A stretch of DNA of 64,000 nt from Marinobacter goseongensis (GCF_023156235.1 NZ_JAKZAI010000013.1:62001-126000), one strand, 5' to 3'; numbered from the stretch's first letter, positions 20,206 to 30,698 are shown. The notes: generated by a model from the sequence alone, not told the origin. Translations and numbers: made by a program.

Positions 20206-21579
20206 ATGTCTTCCTTTAACCAGCTTGGTCTGTCTCAGGCCATGGTCTCCAATCTTTCGCAGCTGGGTTTCACGCAGCCAACGCCCATTCAGGCCCAGGC
20301 CCTGCCACCAACGCTCTCCGGGAAAGACGTCATCGCCATGGCGCAAACGGGCAGTGGTAAAACCGCCGCGTTCGGCATCGGTCTGATCGAGAGGCTCAAC
20401 CCAAGGCATTTCGCTGTCCAGGGGCTGGTGCTCTGTCCCACCCGTGAGCTGGCGGATCAGGTTGCGAAGGCGCTGCGGGAGCTGGCGCGGGCGCAGGCCA
20501 ACGTCAAGGTGCTGACACTGTGTGGCGGCGTTGCCATCGGCCCCCAGATCGGCTCACTCAGCCATGGCGCGCACATTGTTGTGGGCACCCCGGGTCGGAT
20601 CCAGGACCACCTGCGCAAAGGTACGTTAACGCTGGAGTCCCTAAAGACATTGGTGCTCGATGAGGCGGACCGGATGCTGGATATGGGGTTCCAGGACGCG
20701 GTGGAGGGCATCATTGCCCAGGTGCCTTCCCGTCGCCAGACGCTGATGTTTTCCGCCACCTGGCCCGAGAGTATCCGCACTCTGAGTGAGCGTTATCAGT
20801 CCACTCCGGTGGATATTCGCGTGGAAGCGCACGAAGAAAAGCCGGATATTCGCGAAATATTCTACGAAATTGAGCCAGGACGACAGGCGGACGCACTGGC
20901 GGCGGTGGTGTCGGACCTGCAGCCCGCATCCTGCATTGCTTTCTGCACCACCAAGCAGCAGTGCGATGAGCTGGCGGCCGACCTTGAGAGTCGCGGCTTT
21001 TCCGCGTTGGCACTGCACGGAGATCTGGAGCAGAAGGACCGGGACAGCGTGCTGGTGCGTTTCGGCAACCAGAGTTGTGCGATTCTCGTGGCCACCGATG
21101 TGGCGGCCCGCGGTCTGGACATCAAGTCGCTGCCGCTGGTGGTCAATGTTGAGCCGGCCCGTGATCCGGAGGTACACACCCACCGGGTGGGGCGCACCGG
21201 TCGTGCCGGTGAAACCGGCAATGCGGTGACCTTCTGCACGCCGTCCCAGGGCCACAAGATCTCACGGTTGGAGTCTCAACGGGATCAGCGGGTGCAATGG
21301 GGAGATGCGCAGGCGCTGCTCGCCACGTCGGATAAACCGGTGAAGCCTTCAATGCGGACGCTGTGTATCTCTGGTGGTCGCAAGGACAAGGTCCGCCCCG
21401 GCGACGTGCTGGGCGCGCTGACGGGGGAGGCGGGGCTGCCCGGTAAGCTGATTGGCAAGATTGACCTGTTTGATTTTCAGTGCTTCGTGGCGGTTGACCG
21501 CAGTGTCGCTGCCGAGGCGCTCGGCAGGCTGGAGAATGGCCGCATCAAAGGCCGTAAAATGCGCGTCCGATATGCCTGA
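20206..21579 (+). CDS. dbpA: ATP-dependent RNA helicase DbpA
   Basis: DEAD-box helicase that acts in 50S subunit assembly through hairpin 92 of 23S rRNA. The 457 residues contain the Q motif region (QPTPIQAQAL), Walker A AQTGSGKT at 46-53, DEAD at 152-155, SAT, and the C-terminal helicase motifs (ATDVAARGLD, HRVGRTGRAG). The final roughly 75 residues (MRTLCISGGRKDKVRPGD onward) match the DbpA RNA-binding domain, which separates it from RhlE and SrmB. Confidence 0.96.
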   Translation: MSSFNQLGLSQAMVSNLSQLGFTQPTPIQAQALPPTLSGKDVIAMAQTGSGKTAAFGIGLIERLNPRHFAVQGLVLCPTRELADQVAKALRELARAQANVKVLTLCGGVAIGPQIGSLSHGAHIVVGTPGRIQDHLRKGTLTLESLKTLVLDEADRMLDMGFQDAVEGIIAQVPSRRQTLMFSATWPESIRTLSERYQSTPVDIRVEAHEEKPDIREIFYEIEPGRQADALAAVVSDLQPASCIAFCTTKQQCDELAADLESRGFSALALHGDLEQKDRDSVLVRFGNQSCAILVATDVAARGLDIKSLPLVVNVEPARDPEVHTHRVGRTGRAGETGNAVTFCTPSQGHKISRLESQRDQRVQWGDAQALLATSDKPVKPSMRTLCISGGRKDKVRPGDVLGALTGEAGLPGKLIGKIDLFDFQCFVAVDRSVAAEALGRLENGRIKGRKMRVRYA

Positions 21580-21804
21580 ATGATCCGGCGGCTGAGGCCT
21601 GCAGCCTGTTGTCATTGAGGGTCGCTTGCCTCGGAAAGCGCGTATAGTAATTCGCATTCAGGTTGCTCGACGCGACCTAAAACGGTAAATTACGCATGAT
21701 TTTGCCTCCCGAACTGAGTTTCAGGCCAGTAAGACCAAAGTTGCAGTGGGCCTGGGGTGTAAATCGGGGTAAATCAAATAACTCAATACAGGTAGCTGTT
21801 CGTT

Positions 21805-22053
21805 ATGAATGAGCTGATGTCACAAGCCGTTGATCTGATGATTGCAGGCATGGGATTCGTGTTCGTGTTCCTGATCATTCTGGTTTTCGCAACCGGTGCC
21901 ATGTCCAAGATCATCTCGCGGTTTGCGCCAGAGCCGGCAACCCCGGCGAAAACGCCACGTGCCAAGCCCAAGGCTCCCACGTCGGTTGACCCCGACACGG
22001 CGGAAGCCATCAAGAAGGCGATTGCACAATTCCGGTCACGCCACAAGAAGTGA
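21805..22053 (+). CDS. oadG: Oxaloacetate decarboxylase gamma subunit
   Basis: Small membrane subunit that joins the alpha and beta subunits of the sodium-pumping oxaloacetate decarboxylase. The 82 residues have one N-terminal transmembrane helix (GMGFVFVFLIILVFATGAM), a Pro/Ala/Lys-rich linker and a short basic tail. Identity rests largely on its place before oadA and oadB, since gamma subunits are poorly conserved. It follows dbpA by 225 bp. That gap contains only a weak GC-rich dyad (21594-21607) and no clear promoter. Confidence 0.88.
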   Translation: MNELMSQAVDLMIAGMGFVFVFLIILVFATGAMSKIISRFAPEPATPAKTPRAKPKAPTSVDPDTAEAIKKAIAQFRSRHKK

Positions 22054-22095
22054 CCTGGCTGACGTATTAGAACCTTTAAACAGAAGGCTGACACG

Positions 22096-23883
22096 ATGAC
22101 TGACACAAAGAAACCGCTGGGGATTACGGACGTTATCCTGCGTGACGCCCACCAGTCCCTGCTTGCCACCCGCATGCGGCTTGATGACATGCTGCCCATT
22201 GCCGAGAAACTCGACAAAGTCGGTTTCTGGTCTCTGGAATCCTGGGGTGGAGCTACCTTTGACTCCTGTATTCGTTACCTGGGCGAAGACCCCTGGGAGC
22301 GTATCCGCGAACTGAAAAAAGCCATGCCCAACACCCAGCAACAGATGCTTCTGCGCGGTCAGAACCTGTTGGGTTATCGTCATTACGCGGACGATGTGGT
22401 AGATCGTTTCTGTGAGCGTGCCGCCGAGAACGGCGTGGACGTATTCCGTATCTTTGATGCCATGAACGATCCCCGTAACCTGGATCGCGCCATCAAGGCT
22501 GTTCGCAAGACCGGCAAGCATGCCCAGGGCACCATCGCCTACACGACCAGCCCGGTGCACACCATCGAGATGTGGGTAGAGCTGGCGAAGGAAGTCGCCG
22601 ACATGGGCGCGGATTCTATCGCGATCAAGGACATGGCGGGTATTCTCAAGCCCTACGTGGCTTTTGACCTTGTCAGCCGTTTGAAGAAAGAGCTGGATAT
22701 TCCCATCCACATGCAGTGTCACGCCACCACGGGCATGTCGACCGCCACCGCCATCAAGGCGGCGGAAGCCGGTATTGATAACGTCGATACCGCCATCTCT
22801 TCCATGAGCATGACCTACGGTCATTCGCCCACCGAGGCTGTGGTTGCGATTCTGGAAGGTACTGACCGTGATACCGGCCTCGACCTGAACCTGCTGGAAG
22901 AAATTGCCAGCTACTTCCGTGAAGTTCGCAAGAAGTACGCCAGATTTGAAGGCAGCCTCAGAGGCACGGATTCTCGCATCCTGATTGCCCAGGTGCCCGG
23001 CGGCATGCTGACCAACATGGAAAACCAGCTGCGTGAGCAGAACGCCAGTGACAAGTTCGACCAGGTGTTGGATGAGATCCCGAAGGTTCGCGAAGACCTG
23101 GGCTTCATCCCGCTGGTTACCCCGACTTCCCAGATTGTGGGTACCCAGGCGGTACTGAACGTGCTGACCGGCGAACGCTACAAGTCCATCTCCAAGGAAA
23201 CCTCAGCCATCCTGAAAGGCGAGTACGGTGCTGCCCCGGCGGCGATGAACAAGGAGCTTCAGGAGCGTGTTCTGGACGGCAAAGAGCCTGTTACCTGCCG
23301 TCCGGCGGACCTGCTCGAGCCGGAAATGGACAAGCTGACCGACGAGCTCAAGAAGCTGGCCGAAGAGAAAGGCATCAAACTGGCTGACAACACCGTAGAC
23401 GACGTACTGACCTACGCGCTGTTCCCGCAGATTGGCCTCAAATTCCTCGAGAACCGCAATAACCCTGATGCGTTCGAGCCGGTTCCGACCGCCGGAAGCA
23501 GTGCTCCGGCTACCAAGGCGGACGGCCCTGAGACGTACACAGTGGAAGTGAATGGCAAGAAGTTCGTGGTTGCCGTTTCCGAAGGTGGCGAAATCACCCA
23601 GATCCAGGGTGAGGGTGGTGCAGCGTCTGCGCCGGCAGCCTCTTCAGCTCCTGCTCCAGCTGCTGGTGAGGGCGAGCCTGTGCTTGCGCCGCTGGGCGGT
23701 AACATCTTCAAGGTGCTGGTTTCACCGGGGGATACCGTGGAAGAGGGCGAAGTGATGATTATCCTCGAGGCCATGAAAATGGAAACCGAGGTTCGCGCAC
23801 CGAAAGCCGGTACGATCGGTGAAGTCTTCATCAAGGTCGGTGATGCCGTCTCCCCTGATGATGAAATGCTGACAATCGCATAA
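22096..23883 (+). CDS. oadA: Oxaloacetate decarboxylase alpha subunit (biotin-containing)
   Basis: Carboxyltransferase subunit that moves CO2 from oxaloacetate to biotin. The 595 residues start with the carboxyltransferase barrel ([19 protein letters not shown], metal-site motif [13 protein letters not shown]), followed by the PYC_OADA domain, an Ala/Pro-rich flexible linker around residues 505-530, and a biotinyl domain with EAMKMET whose Lys561 would be biotinylated. It lies 42 bases after oadG and 13 before oadB. A free-standing pyruvate carboxylase subunit B has a similar architecture, but the flanking oadG and oadB settle the call. Confidence 0.97.
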   Translation: MTDTKKPLGITDVILRDAHQSLLATRMRLDDMLPIAEKLDKVGFWSLESWGGATFDSCIRYLGEDPWERIRELKKAMPNTQQQMLLRGQNLLGYRHYADDVVDRFCERAAENGVDVFRIFDAMNDPRNLDRAIKAVRKTGKHAQGTIAYTTSPVHTIEMWVELAKEVADMGADSIAIKDMAGILKPYVAFDLVSRLKKELDIPIHMQCHATTGMSTATAIKAAEAGIDNVDTAISSMSMTYGHSPTEAVVAILEGTDRDTGLDLNLLEEIASYFREVRKKYARFEGSLRGTDSRILIAQVPGGMLTNMENQLREQNASDKFDQVLDEIPKVREDLGFIPLVTPTSQIVGTQAVLNVLTGERYKSISKETSAILKGEYGAAPAAMNKELQERVLDGKEPVTCRPADLLEPEMDKLTDELKKLAEEKGIKLADNTVDDVLTYALFPQIGLKFLENRNNPDAFEPVPTAGSSAPATKADGPETYTVEVNGKKFVVAVSEGGEITQIQGEGGAASAPAASSAPAPAAGEGEPVLAPLGGNIFKVLVSPGDTVEEGEVMIILEAMKMETEVRAPKAGTIGEVFIKVGDAVSPDDEMLTIA

Positions 23884-23896
23884 GGGCCAGCATTCC

Positions 23897-25231
23897 ATGG
23901 ATAAATTACTGACGCTCTGGACAGGTAGTGGCCTGTTCAACATCGAGATCGGCCAGGTGATCATGATCGCTATTGGCCTTGTTCTTCTCTTCCTTGCGAT
24001 TCGCAAGGGTTTTGAGCCTCTGCTGCTGGTGCCGATTGGTTTCGGTGGCATCCTGGCGAATATTCCGGAGGCAGGCCTGGCCCTGACTGCGGCGGAAAAT
24101 GCGATCCACTTTGCGTTGAAGGGTGGCACGACCGAGATCCTTGCGGCGCTGGCAGCGCCGCTGGACGTGGCCTATCAGGCCGGACAGGCCGTTACGCCGG
24201 AATTGAAAGAAGCGTTCAAAGTGGCGGTGAAAGAGGCCAGTTATTCCGAAATGGCGATGGCAAACGCGATCGCTCAGGATTTCGGTTACGGCAATGGCAT
24301 GCTGTATAACTTCTACTCGGTGGTTATCGGCAGCACCATCGGGCCTCTGTTGATCTTCATGGGCGTCGGTGCGATGACCGATTTCGGTCCTCTGCTTGCC
24401 AACCCCAAGACCCTGCTGCTGGGTGCCGCTGCCCAGTTCGGTATTTTCGGCACGGTGATTGGTGCCGCGCTGCTGGATTGGTTGGGTATTCTGGACTTCA
24501 CGATTCTGGAAGCAGCCGCCATCGGCATCATCGGCGGGGCGGATGGTCCTACATCCATCTACGTGTCCAGCGTTCTGGCTCCGCACTTGCTGGGTGCGAT
24601 TGCGGTGTCTGCCTACGCCTACATGGCGCTGGTGCCGATGATTCAGCCGCCGATCATGAAGGCGCTGACCAGTCAGAAAGAGCGGGCCATCAAGATGTCC
24701 CAGCTCCGCCCGGTGAGCAAGAAAGAGAAGATCGTCTTCCCGCTGGTGGTTCTGATTGCGGTGGTTCTGTTCCTGCCGGATGCGGCGCCGCTGTTGGGTA
24801 TGTTCTGCTTCGGTAACCTGATGCGCGAATGTGGCGTGGTGGAGCGTCTGAGCGACACCGCCCAGAATGCCTTGATCAACATCGTGACCATTTTCCTGGG
24901 GCTGTCCGTTGGCTCCAAGCTGATGGCGGACAAGTTTCTGGACGGCCAGACGCTGGGTATCCTGGGGCTGGGCATTGTGGCCTTCGGTGTTGGTACCGCC
25001 TGTGGTGTTATGATGGCGAAGCTGATGAACCGCTTCACCAAGGAAGCCATCAACCCGCTGATCGGTTCTGCCGGTGTATCCGCGGTGCCGATGGCGGCCC
25101 GGGTATCCAACAAGGTCGGTCTTGAGGCCAACCCGCAGAACTTCCTGCTGATGCACGCCATGGGTCCCAACGTGGCCGGCGTTATCGGCTCTGCAGTGGC
25201 TGCCGGTGTGATGATCAAGCTCCTGAGCTGA
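23897..25231 (+). CDS. oadB: Oxaloacetate decarboxylase beta subunit (Na+ pump)
   Basis: Polytopic inner-membrane subunit that decarboxylates carboxybiotin and exports Na+. Its 444 residues are highly hydrophobic. The conserved [10 protein letters not shown] motif is intact and its Asp216 corresponds to the essential aspartate of the family. C-terminal segments [14 protein letters not shown] and [20 protein letters not shown] are typical. The full complex turns oxaloacetate decarboxylation into a sodium gradient, which suits a marine cell. Confidence 0.97.
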   Translation: MDKLLTLWTGSGLFNIEIGQVIMIAIGLVLLFLAIRKGFEPLLLVPIGFGGILANIPEAGLALTAAENAIHFALKGGTTEILAALAAPLDVAYQAGQAVTPELKEAFKVAVKEASYSEMAMANAIAQDFGYGNGMLYNFYSVVIGSTIGPLLIFMGVGAMTDFGPLLANPKTLLLGAAAQFGIFGTVIGAALLDWLGILDFTILEAAAIGIIGGADGPTSIYVSSVLAPHLLGAIAVSAYAYMALVPMIQPPIMKALTSQKERAIKMSQLRPVSKKEKIVFPLVVLIAVVLFLPDAAPLLGMFCFGNLMRECGVVERLSDTAQNALINIVTIFLGLSVGSKLMADKFLDGQTLGILGLGIVAFGVGTACGVMMAKLMNRFTKEAINPLIGSAGVSAVPMAARVSNKVGLEANPQNFLLMHAMGPNVAGVIGSAVAAGVMIKLLS

Positions 25232-25249
25232 TCTCCACCGAGTAGTACC

Positions 25250-25282
25250 GAAAACCCCGCCTTCGTGCGGGGTTTTCTTTTT
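25250..25282 (+). terminator. Terminator after oadB
   Basis: AAAACCCCGC (25251-25260), loop CTTCGT, GCGGGGTTTT (25267-25276), then CTTTTTT. It lies between convergent oadB and dnaE2 and could serve both strands. Confidence 0.9.
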
Positions 25283-25283
25283 T

Positions 25284-28200
25284 CTAATGAAAATTCCGGG
25301 AATCAACCGGCAATGAACGAATCAGATGGCTCAGATCCGAAAGTTTCCCCGCCATCACATGCATAATCTCGCCTTGTCGTTCCAATACGCCCTTCACATG
25401 CAGCAGCCGCGCGGTCAGCAATGGCTTTCGCTGCCGCCGTGCAGTTTCCAGCCACACCACCACATTCACATTGCCGGTCTCATCCTCAAGAGTGACAAAC
25501 GTCACGCCGGAGGCCGTGCCTGGGCGCTGGCGACCGGTAACCAGGCCGGCCACCTGAACGGGGATGCCGGCTTTGGTGGTTTTGAGCTGTTCGGCACTCA
25601 GGCAGAACTTCAGATGGCCCTGTTCCCGCAGCAGGGCGAGTGGGTGGCGCTGCAATGTGAGGCCCTGGCTGGCGTAGTCGGCAAGGACGCTCTGGCCTTC
25701 GGTGGGCTCCGGTAGCTGATGACAGTGTTCCGGGAGGTACTCTGCGGCGGCTTCCTCCGCGAACAGTTCCGTCGGTTGTTCGTGGTCCAGCAATTGCCAG
25801 TAGGCCTGGTGGCGGTTACTGGTGAAGTCGGGCATGGCGTTGGCGCCGGCCAGCAGCTCCATGTCCCGCTGATTGAGGCTGGCCAGACGGCGCAGTTCGC
25901 TGGTGGAGCGGTAGCCGGTTGCGGGCCGGTACTGGTGAAGGCGTTCGGCGCCGCTTTCCGACAAGCCCTGTATCAGGCGCAAGCCCAGCCTTAGCTGGCG
26001 GGTGGGGCCTTCCAGGGTGTGGTCCCAGTGGCTATGGTTTACATCCGGCGGCAGCACCGCCACGTTGTGGCGGCGGGCATCCTGTACCAGTTGTGAGGGG
26101 GAGTAGAATCCCATGGGCTGGCTGTTGAGCAGGGCGCAGTAGAACGCCGCCGGGTAATGACGCTTGATCCAGGCGGACACGTACACCAGCAGGGCAAAGC
26201 TGGCGGCGTGGGATTCCGGGAAGCCGTAGCCGCCAAAGCCACAGATCTGTAGATACAGGCGTTCGGCAAAGTCGGCGTCGTGGCCACGTTCGAGCATGCC
26301 GCTGATGAGTTTGTCGCGGAACGGGGTCAGGTCACCGTGGGATTTCCAGGCGGCCATAGCCCGGCGCAGCCGGTCGGCTTCCCCGGCGGAGAAGCCGGCG
26401 GCCACCATGGCCAGTTTGATCACCTGTTCCTGGAAGATGGGCACGCCCAGGGTGCGTTCAAGCACTTTCCGCACTTCGTCGTTGGGGTAATCCACCGGTT
26501 CCAGGCCGTGTTTGCGGCGCAGATACGGATGCACCATGTCACCCTGGATCGGCCCGGGGCGAACAATGGCCACTTCGATCACCAGGTCGTAATACGTCTC
26601 CGGCTTCAGGCGCGGCAGCATGTTGATCTGGGCGCGGGATTCCACCTGGAATACGCCGATGCTGTCGCCTTGTTGCAACATGGCGTAGGTGTCCGGATCT
26701 TCTGCGGGGATGTCCTGCATGGCAAAGGGTTGGCCCTTTTCCTCACTGATCAGTTCCAGCGCCTTGCGAATGGCCGAGAGCATGCCCAGTGCCAACACAT
26801 CCACTTTCATCAGCCCCAGGCTTTCCAGATCGTCCTTGTCCCACTGGATAACGGTGCGACCTTCCATGGCGGCGTTCTCCACCGGCACCAGTTCCGCCAG
26901 TGGCCCGGCACTGATTACGAAGCCGCCGACGTGCTGTGACAAGTGGCGGGGAAAGCCCAGCAGGGTGTTGACCAGGGTGAAGAAGCGGTCGGCTATCCGG
27001 GGGTTTCGAGTCAGGCGTTTGTCGAGGATCTGCTGGCGCCAGTCGGTGGCCTTGTCGCGCCAGTCCACACCATTGAGCAGCTGTTCGACCAGCGCGGAAT
27101 CGAACCCCAGGGCTTTGCCGACATCGCGGATTGCGCTGCGGGGGCGGTAGCGGACAACGGTGGCGGCCAGTGCCGCCCGCTCGCGGCTGTAGCGGCGGTA
27201 AATGTACTGAATGACCTCTTCACGGCGCTCGTGCTCGAAGTCCACGTCGATGTCCGGCGGCTCGTTGCGGTCCTTGGAGATGAAGCGCTCGAACAGCAGA
27301 TCCACTTTAGTGGGGTTGACCTCGGTGATGCCCAGGCAGTAACACACTGCGGAATTGGCGGCGGAGCCGCGGCCCTGACACAGAATGCCCTGGCTGCGGG
27401 CAAAGGCGACAATGTCCTGAATGGTGAGGAAGTAATGCTCGTACTTCATCTCGGAAATCAGTGCCAGCTCCTTGCGGATCAGAGCCTGCACCGTCAGTGG
27501 TGTGCCACCGGGAAAACGCCGGCGCTCGCCTTCCCGGGTCAGGCGGTGCAGGAAGCTGACGGGGGATTCGCCTTCAGGCACCAGGTCGGGCGGGTATTCG
27601 TAACGTAGGCTGCCGGGCTCGAAAACACACCGCTCGGCGATGGCCAGGCTTTCTTTCAGCCAGGCCTCGGGAAATAGCCGCTGCAATACCGCCAGGGGGC
27701 GCAGGTAGCGCTCGCCGTTCTGGAACAGGTAGCGGCCGGCCTGTTCCAGCGAGGTGTTGTGACGCAGGGCGGTGAGCACATCCTGTAATGGCTGGCGTTC
27801 GCGGCTGTGCATGTGCACCTGCCCGGTGGCGGTGATCGGGCAGCGCAGGTCCGAGGACAGCTGGCCTATCCGGCACAGGTGGTGGTCTTCCCCGGATTCC
27901 AGGGTGCGGCTGGCGCCCAGCCACAGGCGATCGCCAAACAACCAGTGCAGCCACTCGCCGCTGGCCAGTGCTTCGTCGTAGCTGGCGTTGGCCGGCAGGG
28001 GTGGCAACCACAGGCACAGGCAGTCCTCGAGAGGATGAGTTTCCAGATCCTCACGGAACAACCGGTATTGGCCTTTCTCTGCCCGGCGTCGGCCGGTGGT
28101 AATCAGTTGGCACAGCTGGCCGTAACCGGCGCGGTTGCGGGCCAGCAGGATGAACTGCGGTGGGGTGCCGTTGGCCGGGGCGTTTTCAAGTTCAAACCAG

Positions 28201-28394
28201 CTGCCGGTGATCAGCTTTACCGGGCTGTCTTTGAGAGCCGCCCAGGCTCTGGGAATACCAGCGACGGAACAGGCATCGGTAATGGCCAGGGCACGATAGC
28301 CCAGTTCCGCTGCCTGCTCGGCCAGCTCATAGGGATGTGAGGCACCGGTCAGAAAAGTGAAATTGCTGAAACAGTAAAGCTCGGCGTAAGACAT
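25284..28394 (-). CDS. dnaE2: Error-prone DNA polymerase DnaE2
   Basis: C-family polymerase of the SOS-induced mutasome, used with ImuA and ImuB for translesion synthesis. About 1036 residues from the chosen start, MSYAELYCFSNFTFLTGASH. An N-terminal PHP domain is followed by the polymerase palm, where PDIDVDF (380-386) supplies two catalytic aspartates, then a helix-hairpin region and a C-terminal OB fold. The upstream starts at 28415 and 28439 would overlap imuB and add unconserved residues. The chosen ATG sits 4 bases after the imuB stop, suggesting coupling. The absence of associated DnaQ, together with the imuAB linkage, separates it from replicative dnaE. Confidence 0.95.
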   Translation of the reverse strand: MSYAELYCFSNFTFLTGASHPYELAEQAAELGYRALAITDACSVAGIPRAWAALKDSPVKLITGSWFELENAPANGTPPQFILLARNRAGYGQLCQLITTGRRRAEKGQYRLFREDLETHPLEDCLCLWLPPLPANASYDEALASGEWLHWLFGDRLWLGASRTLESGEDHHLCRIGQLSSDLRCPITATGQVHMHSRERQPLQDVLTALRHNTSLEQAGRYLFQNGERYLRPLAVLQRLFPEAWLKESLAIAERCVFEPGSLRYEYPPDLVPEGESPVSFLHRLTREGERRRFPGGTPLTVQALIRKELALISEMKYEHYFLTIQDIVAFARSQGILCQGRGSAANSAVCYCLGITEVNPTKVDLLFERFISKDRNEPPDIDVDFEHERREEVIQYIYRRYSRERAALAATVVRYRPRSAIRDVGKALGFDSALVEQLLNGVDWRDKATDWRQQILDKRLTRNPRIADRFFTLVNTLLGFPRHLSQHVGGFVISAGPLAELVPVENAAMEGRTVIQWDKDDLESLGLMKVDVLALGMLSAIRKALELISEEKGQPFAMQDIPAEDPDTYAMLQQGDSIGVFQVESRAQINMLPRLKPETYYDLVIEVAIVRPGPIQGDMVHPYLRRKHGLEPVDYPNDEVRKVLERTLGVPIFQEQVIKLAMVAAGFSAGEADRLRRAMAAWKSHGDLTPFRDKLISGMLERGHDADFAERLYLQICGFGGYGFPESHAASFALLVYVSAWIKRHYPAAFYCALLNSQPMGFYSPSQLVQDARRHNVAVLPPDVNHSHWDHTLEGPTRQLRLGLRLIQGLSESGAERLHQYRPATGYRSTSELRRLASLNQRDMELLAGANAMPDFTSNRHQAYWQLLDHEQPTELFAEEAAAEYLPEHCHQLPEPTEGQSVLADYASQGLTLQRHPLALLREQGHLKFCLSAEQLKTTKAGIPVQVAGLVTGRQRPGTASGVTFVTLEDETGNVNVVVWLETARRQRKPLLTARLLHVKGVLERQGEIMHVMAGKLSDLSHLIRSLPVDSRNFH

Positions 28395-28398
28395 GGGC

Positions 28399-29844
28399 TT
28401 ATCCGAACCAGCCATGGACAAACCAGCCGCCCCGCACATCCCGGAATACCCAGGCCAGCTGACCGCTACTCAGCCCGGCGATGTAGTAATCCCGGTGCAC
28501 CCGCTGGCCATCCCACCAGCCGCCGCTGATTCGTTCGGGGCCGGAATACCAGGCCACCGGAGCCTCCGGCAGGGCTTGCGGGCCGTTCAGTAACCACAAG
28601 GGTCGGCGGGGCAGACTGGTCAGGTCGCTTATCGCCGGGCGCGGTTTGCGCTGAACCTCGGAGGCCGACCAGGCTCGTTCCGGGCGGTGATCCGGTTGGG
28701 GCGACAGTTGTTGCAGGGCGTCGTTGCCCAGACGGGCCTGCAGGCGGCTGATCAGTGTGTGCCAGGCTTCGTTCAGGTCCCGGGTTTCGCCCAGCAGGTC
28801 ATTGCCTGCTGCGGCTTCCCGCCCGAGAAAGCGGCGCACGGATAACACCAGAGAAGCCACTGGAGCCGGCAGGGGGTGTTGCTCGAAGCGCAGGCGCATC
28901 AGGTTCAGAAATGCCTCGGCCCGGTGTTCCGGCCCGGAGGTGCGAATGCGCAAGCGGGTAGGCTCGTGATGGCGATGTGTCAGCACCAGGAGCAGGCTGT
29001 CGGTGTCCTGCTGGCGCCAGCACAGGTCTTCTTCCAGCTCCGTCAGTATGCGTTGCAGGGGAAACAGCAGGCCTTCGGCGCGCTCGATGTCCTGCACGAA
29101 ATCCGCCTGCTGACGAAAGTGGTGCGGTGGCTGCCAGGGTTGTTGCGGGTCTGGCCGGCTGCCCTGAATTTTCTGCACCCGGGCAAGGGTTTCCGGTGCC
29201 AGCCGTCTGGCCAGCTCGGCGGGTGGTAAGGTCATGACTTCCCCCATTTGGGTCAGACCCAGACGCTGGAGCCGGGTCAGGGTGCGGTCGTCAAAGCCGG
29301 CGGCGGCCAGTGGCAGATTATGGAGATGCCGTTCCATATGGACCTTGTCTGCAGTGCACTGGCCCTGGCCGGCCCGAGCGCAAAGACGAGCCGCCAGAGG
29401 AGTGGCTCCGGTGGCCATCCAGGCGGTCAGATGCCGTTCCGAGAGAGCCTGTTCCAGGGTTTGCCAGACGGCGGCCAGGCCGCCGTAGAGTTTTTCCAGG
29501 CTGCCCACCTCCACCAGCAAGCCGTCGGGCGGGTGGAGCACAATGCTGGCAACATGGCGGTACAGCCAGCGCGCCTGCTCCACCAGAATCTGCTGTTCAC
29601 GCCCCGGGTCCGCGTGGGCGATGGCCAGCTCGGGCACCAGGTTAATGGCGGTTTTCAGACGCATGCCCGCTTGCACACCCTGGGCCTGGGCTTGTGGGCA
29701 GGCTTGCAACACGCGCTGGGCAGACTGATCCACAACCACCAGAGCCGGTTTACTGTTCTCTTCATTCGCCTCATCACGCCCGTTGCGGGAGCGACGAATG
29801 TGATCCAGCAGCAGGTGCGGGAAATGCAGGTAAGCCCAGAGCAT
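28399..29844 (-). CDS. imuB: ImuB, inactive Y-family polymerase-like mutasome protein
   Basis: A 481-residue Y-family-like protein that acts as the hub of the ImuA-ImuB-DnaE2 complex, binding the beta clamp and DnaE2. The N terminus reads MLWAYLHFPHLLLD where an active Y-family enzyme has an aspartate-containing DxD motif, so it lacks the catalytic carboxylates, as expected for ImuB rather than DinB. A thumb/little-finger region follows, then the family-typical DHRPERAW and the C-terminal extension ending WFVHGWFG. It lies 21 bases after imuA and 4 before dnaE2. I could not identify a clamp-binding motif with confidence. Confidence 0.93.
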   Translation of the reverse strand: MLWAYLHFPHLLLDHIRRSRNGRDEANEENSKPALVVVDQSAQRVLQACPQAQAQGVQAGMRLKTAINLVPELAIAHADPGREQQILVEQARWLYRHVASIVLHPPDGLLVEVGSLEKLYGGLAAVWQTLEQALSERHLTAWMATGATPLAARLCARAGQGQCTADKVHMERHLHNLPLAAAGFDDRTLTRLQRLGLTQMGEVMTLPPAELARRLAPETLARVQKIQGSRPDPQQPWQPPHHFRQQADFVQDIERAEGLLFPLQRILTELEEDLCWRQQDTDSLLLVLTHRHHEPTRLRIRTSGPEHRAEAFLNLMRLRFEQHPLPAPVASLVLSVRRFLGREAAAGNDLLGETRDLNEAWHTLISRLQARLGNDALQQLSPQPDHRPERAWSASEVQRKPRPAISDLTSLPRRPLWLLNGPQALPEAPVAWYSGPERISGGWWDGQRVHRDYYIAGLSSGQLAWVFRDVRGGWFVHGWFG

Positions 29845-29865
29845 GATGCCGTGCCTTTATGTCAG

Positions 29866-30555
29866 TCAGGGAGCGGATGCGGACCAGGGGCCCTGAACCA
29901 CCCGGTTCGATTCGGTGACCGGTAAATCGGCCCGTCGGCCCATGGCCAGTGTGCAACGCTGCCCGGGCCAGCTGCCTCGACGTTTCAGCACCTTGATCCG
30001 CAGGTCCTGGTGTTCGCCGGCTTCCAGCTCCAGGCGCAGAGCGGCCGGAGAACTCTGGTCGGCCAGCCTGCGGCTGCGGAACAGCACGCACACATTGCTG
30101 CCGGCCTCCGCCGCCAGTTGCAGGCGGCGGATATCCCGGGCGGCCAGTTTGCCCGGCCAGGCCAGTACCAGCCCGGTGACCGGAGAGCGCAGGCAGTTTT
30201 CCAGGGTCCAGAGCAGATCGCCGCTGTCTTCGGTGCGGATCATCACAATCTGGTCCAGATTCACTCCGTCACGGGCCAGGGCAGGGGCGTAAGGTGTGTG
30301 TGGCGGGTTCAGCCAGAACACAGTTTTGCCAGCGTGGGACAGCCGTTGCATCAGTGGCAGCACCAGCTGCAATTCGCCAATGCCCGGGGCATCCAGCAGG
30401 CATTCGCTCAGAGCTCCGCGGGGCCAGCCCAGGCCTCCGAGCTGATTGTCCAGGGCCTGATAACCGGTCGGTTCCGCCGGTTGCGTGGTCCGTGTCTGAC
30501 GATGCCCCTGCCAGACACGGGCATCCTCTATCAGCGTGTTCAGAAGTTTGCTCAT
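29866..30555 (-). CDS. imuA: ImuA, RecA-like mutasome accessory protein
   Basis: About 229 residues, a RecA/SulA-fold protein that starts the mutasome cassette. It contains YQALDNQLGGLGWPRGALSE and a weak P-loop region (LLDAPGIGELQLVLPL) that lacks a full Walker A. The start at 30555 is set by a CAGGA ribosome site and a typical N terminus (MSKLLNTLIEDARVWQG). The longer frame to 30627 would run through the LexA operator at 30587-30602 and is therefore unlikely. No lexA gene is adjacent, unlike some imuAB-dnaE2 cassettes. Confidence 0.9.
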   Translation of the reverse strand: MSKLLNTLIEDARVWQGHRQTRTTQPAEPTGYQALDNQLGGLGWPRGALSECLLDAPGIGELQLVLPLMQRLSHAGKTVFWLNPPHTPYAPALARDGVNLDQIVMIRTEDSGDLLWTLENCLRSPVTGLVLAWPGKLAARDIRRLQLAAEAGSNVCVLFRSRRLADQSSPAALRLELEAGEHQDLRIKVLKRRGSWPGQRCTLAMGRRADLPVTESNRVVQGPWSASAP

Positions 30556-30586
30556 GGTGTTAAATTCCTGCCTGGTTTCCGGAGTA

Positions 30587-30602
30587 CTGTTTAAATATAC
30601 AG
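30587..30602 (-). promoter_or_regulatory. LexA (SOS) box upstream of imuA
   Basis: CTGTTTAAATATACAG, that is CTGT-N8-ACAG with an all-A/T centre, flanked by TA on each side. This is very close to the gammaproteobacterial LexA consensus TACTG(TA)5CAGTA. It lies 32 bases before the imuA start and about 97 before the divergent phhB start. It predicts DNA-damage induction of imuA-imuB-dnaE2. Confidence 0.9.
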
Positions 30603-30698
30603 TATTCTGAACAGGGTCGAATTTCAAGAGTGGGCTTGATAATCCGCAGGCCGGCGGCCACGCTTGTAGTACACGCTACTGTTCAGGGGGAAAAGACC

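Noticed and set aside
23906-25306. Minus-strand open frame of 466 codons over oadB
   Set aside because: His/Gln/Arg-rich translation typical of antisense of a membrane-protein gene; oadB itself is complete.
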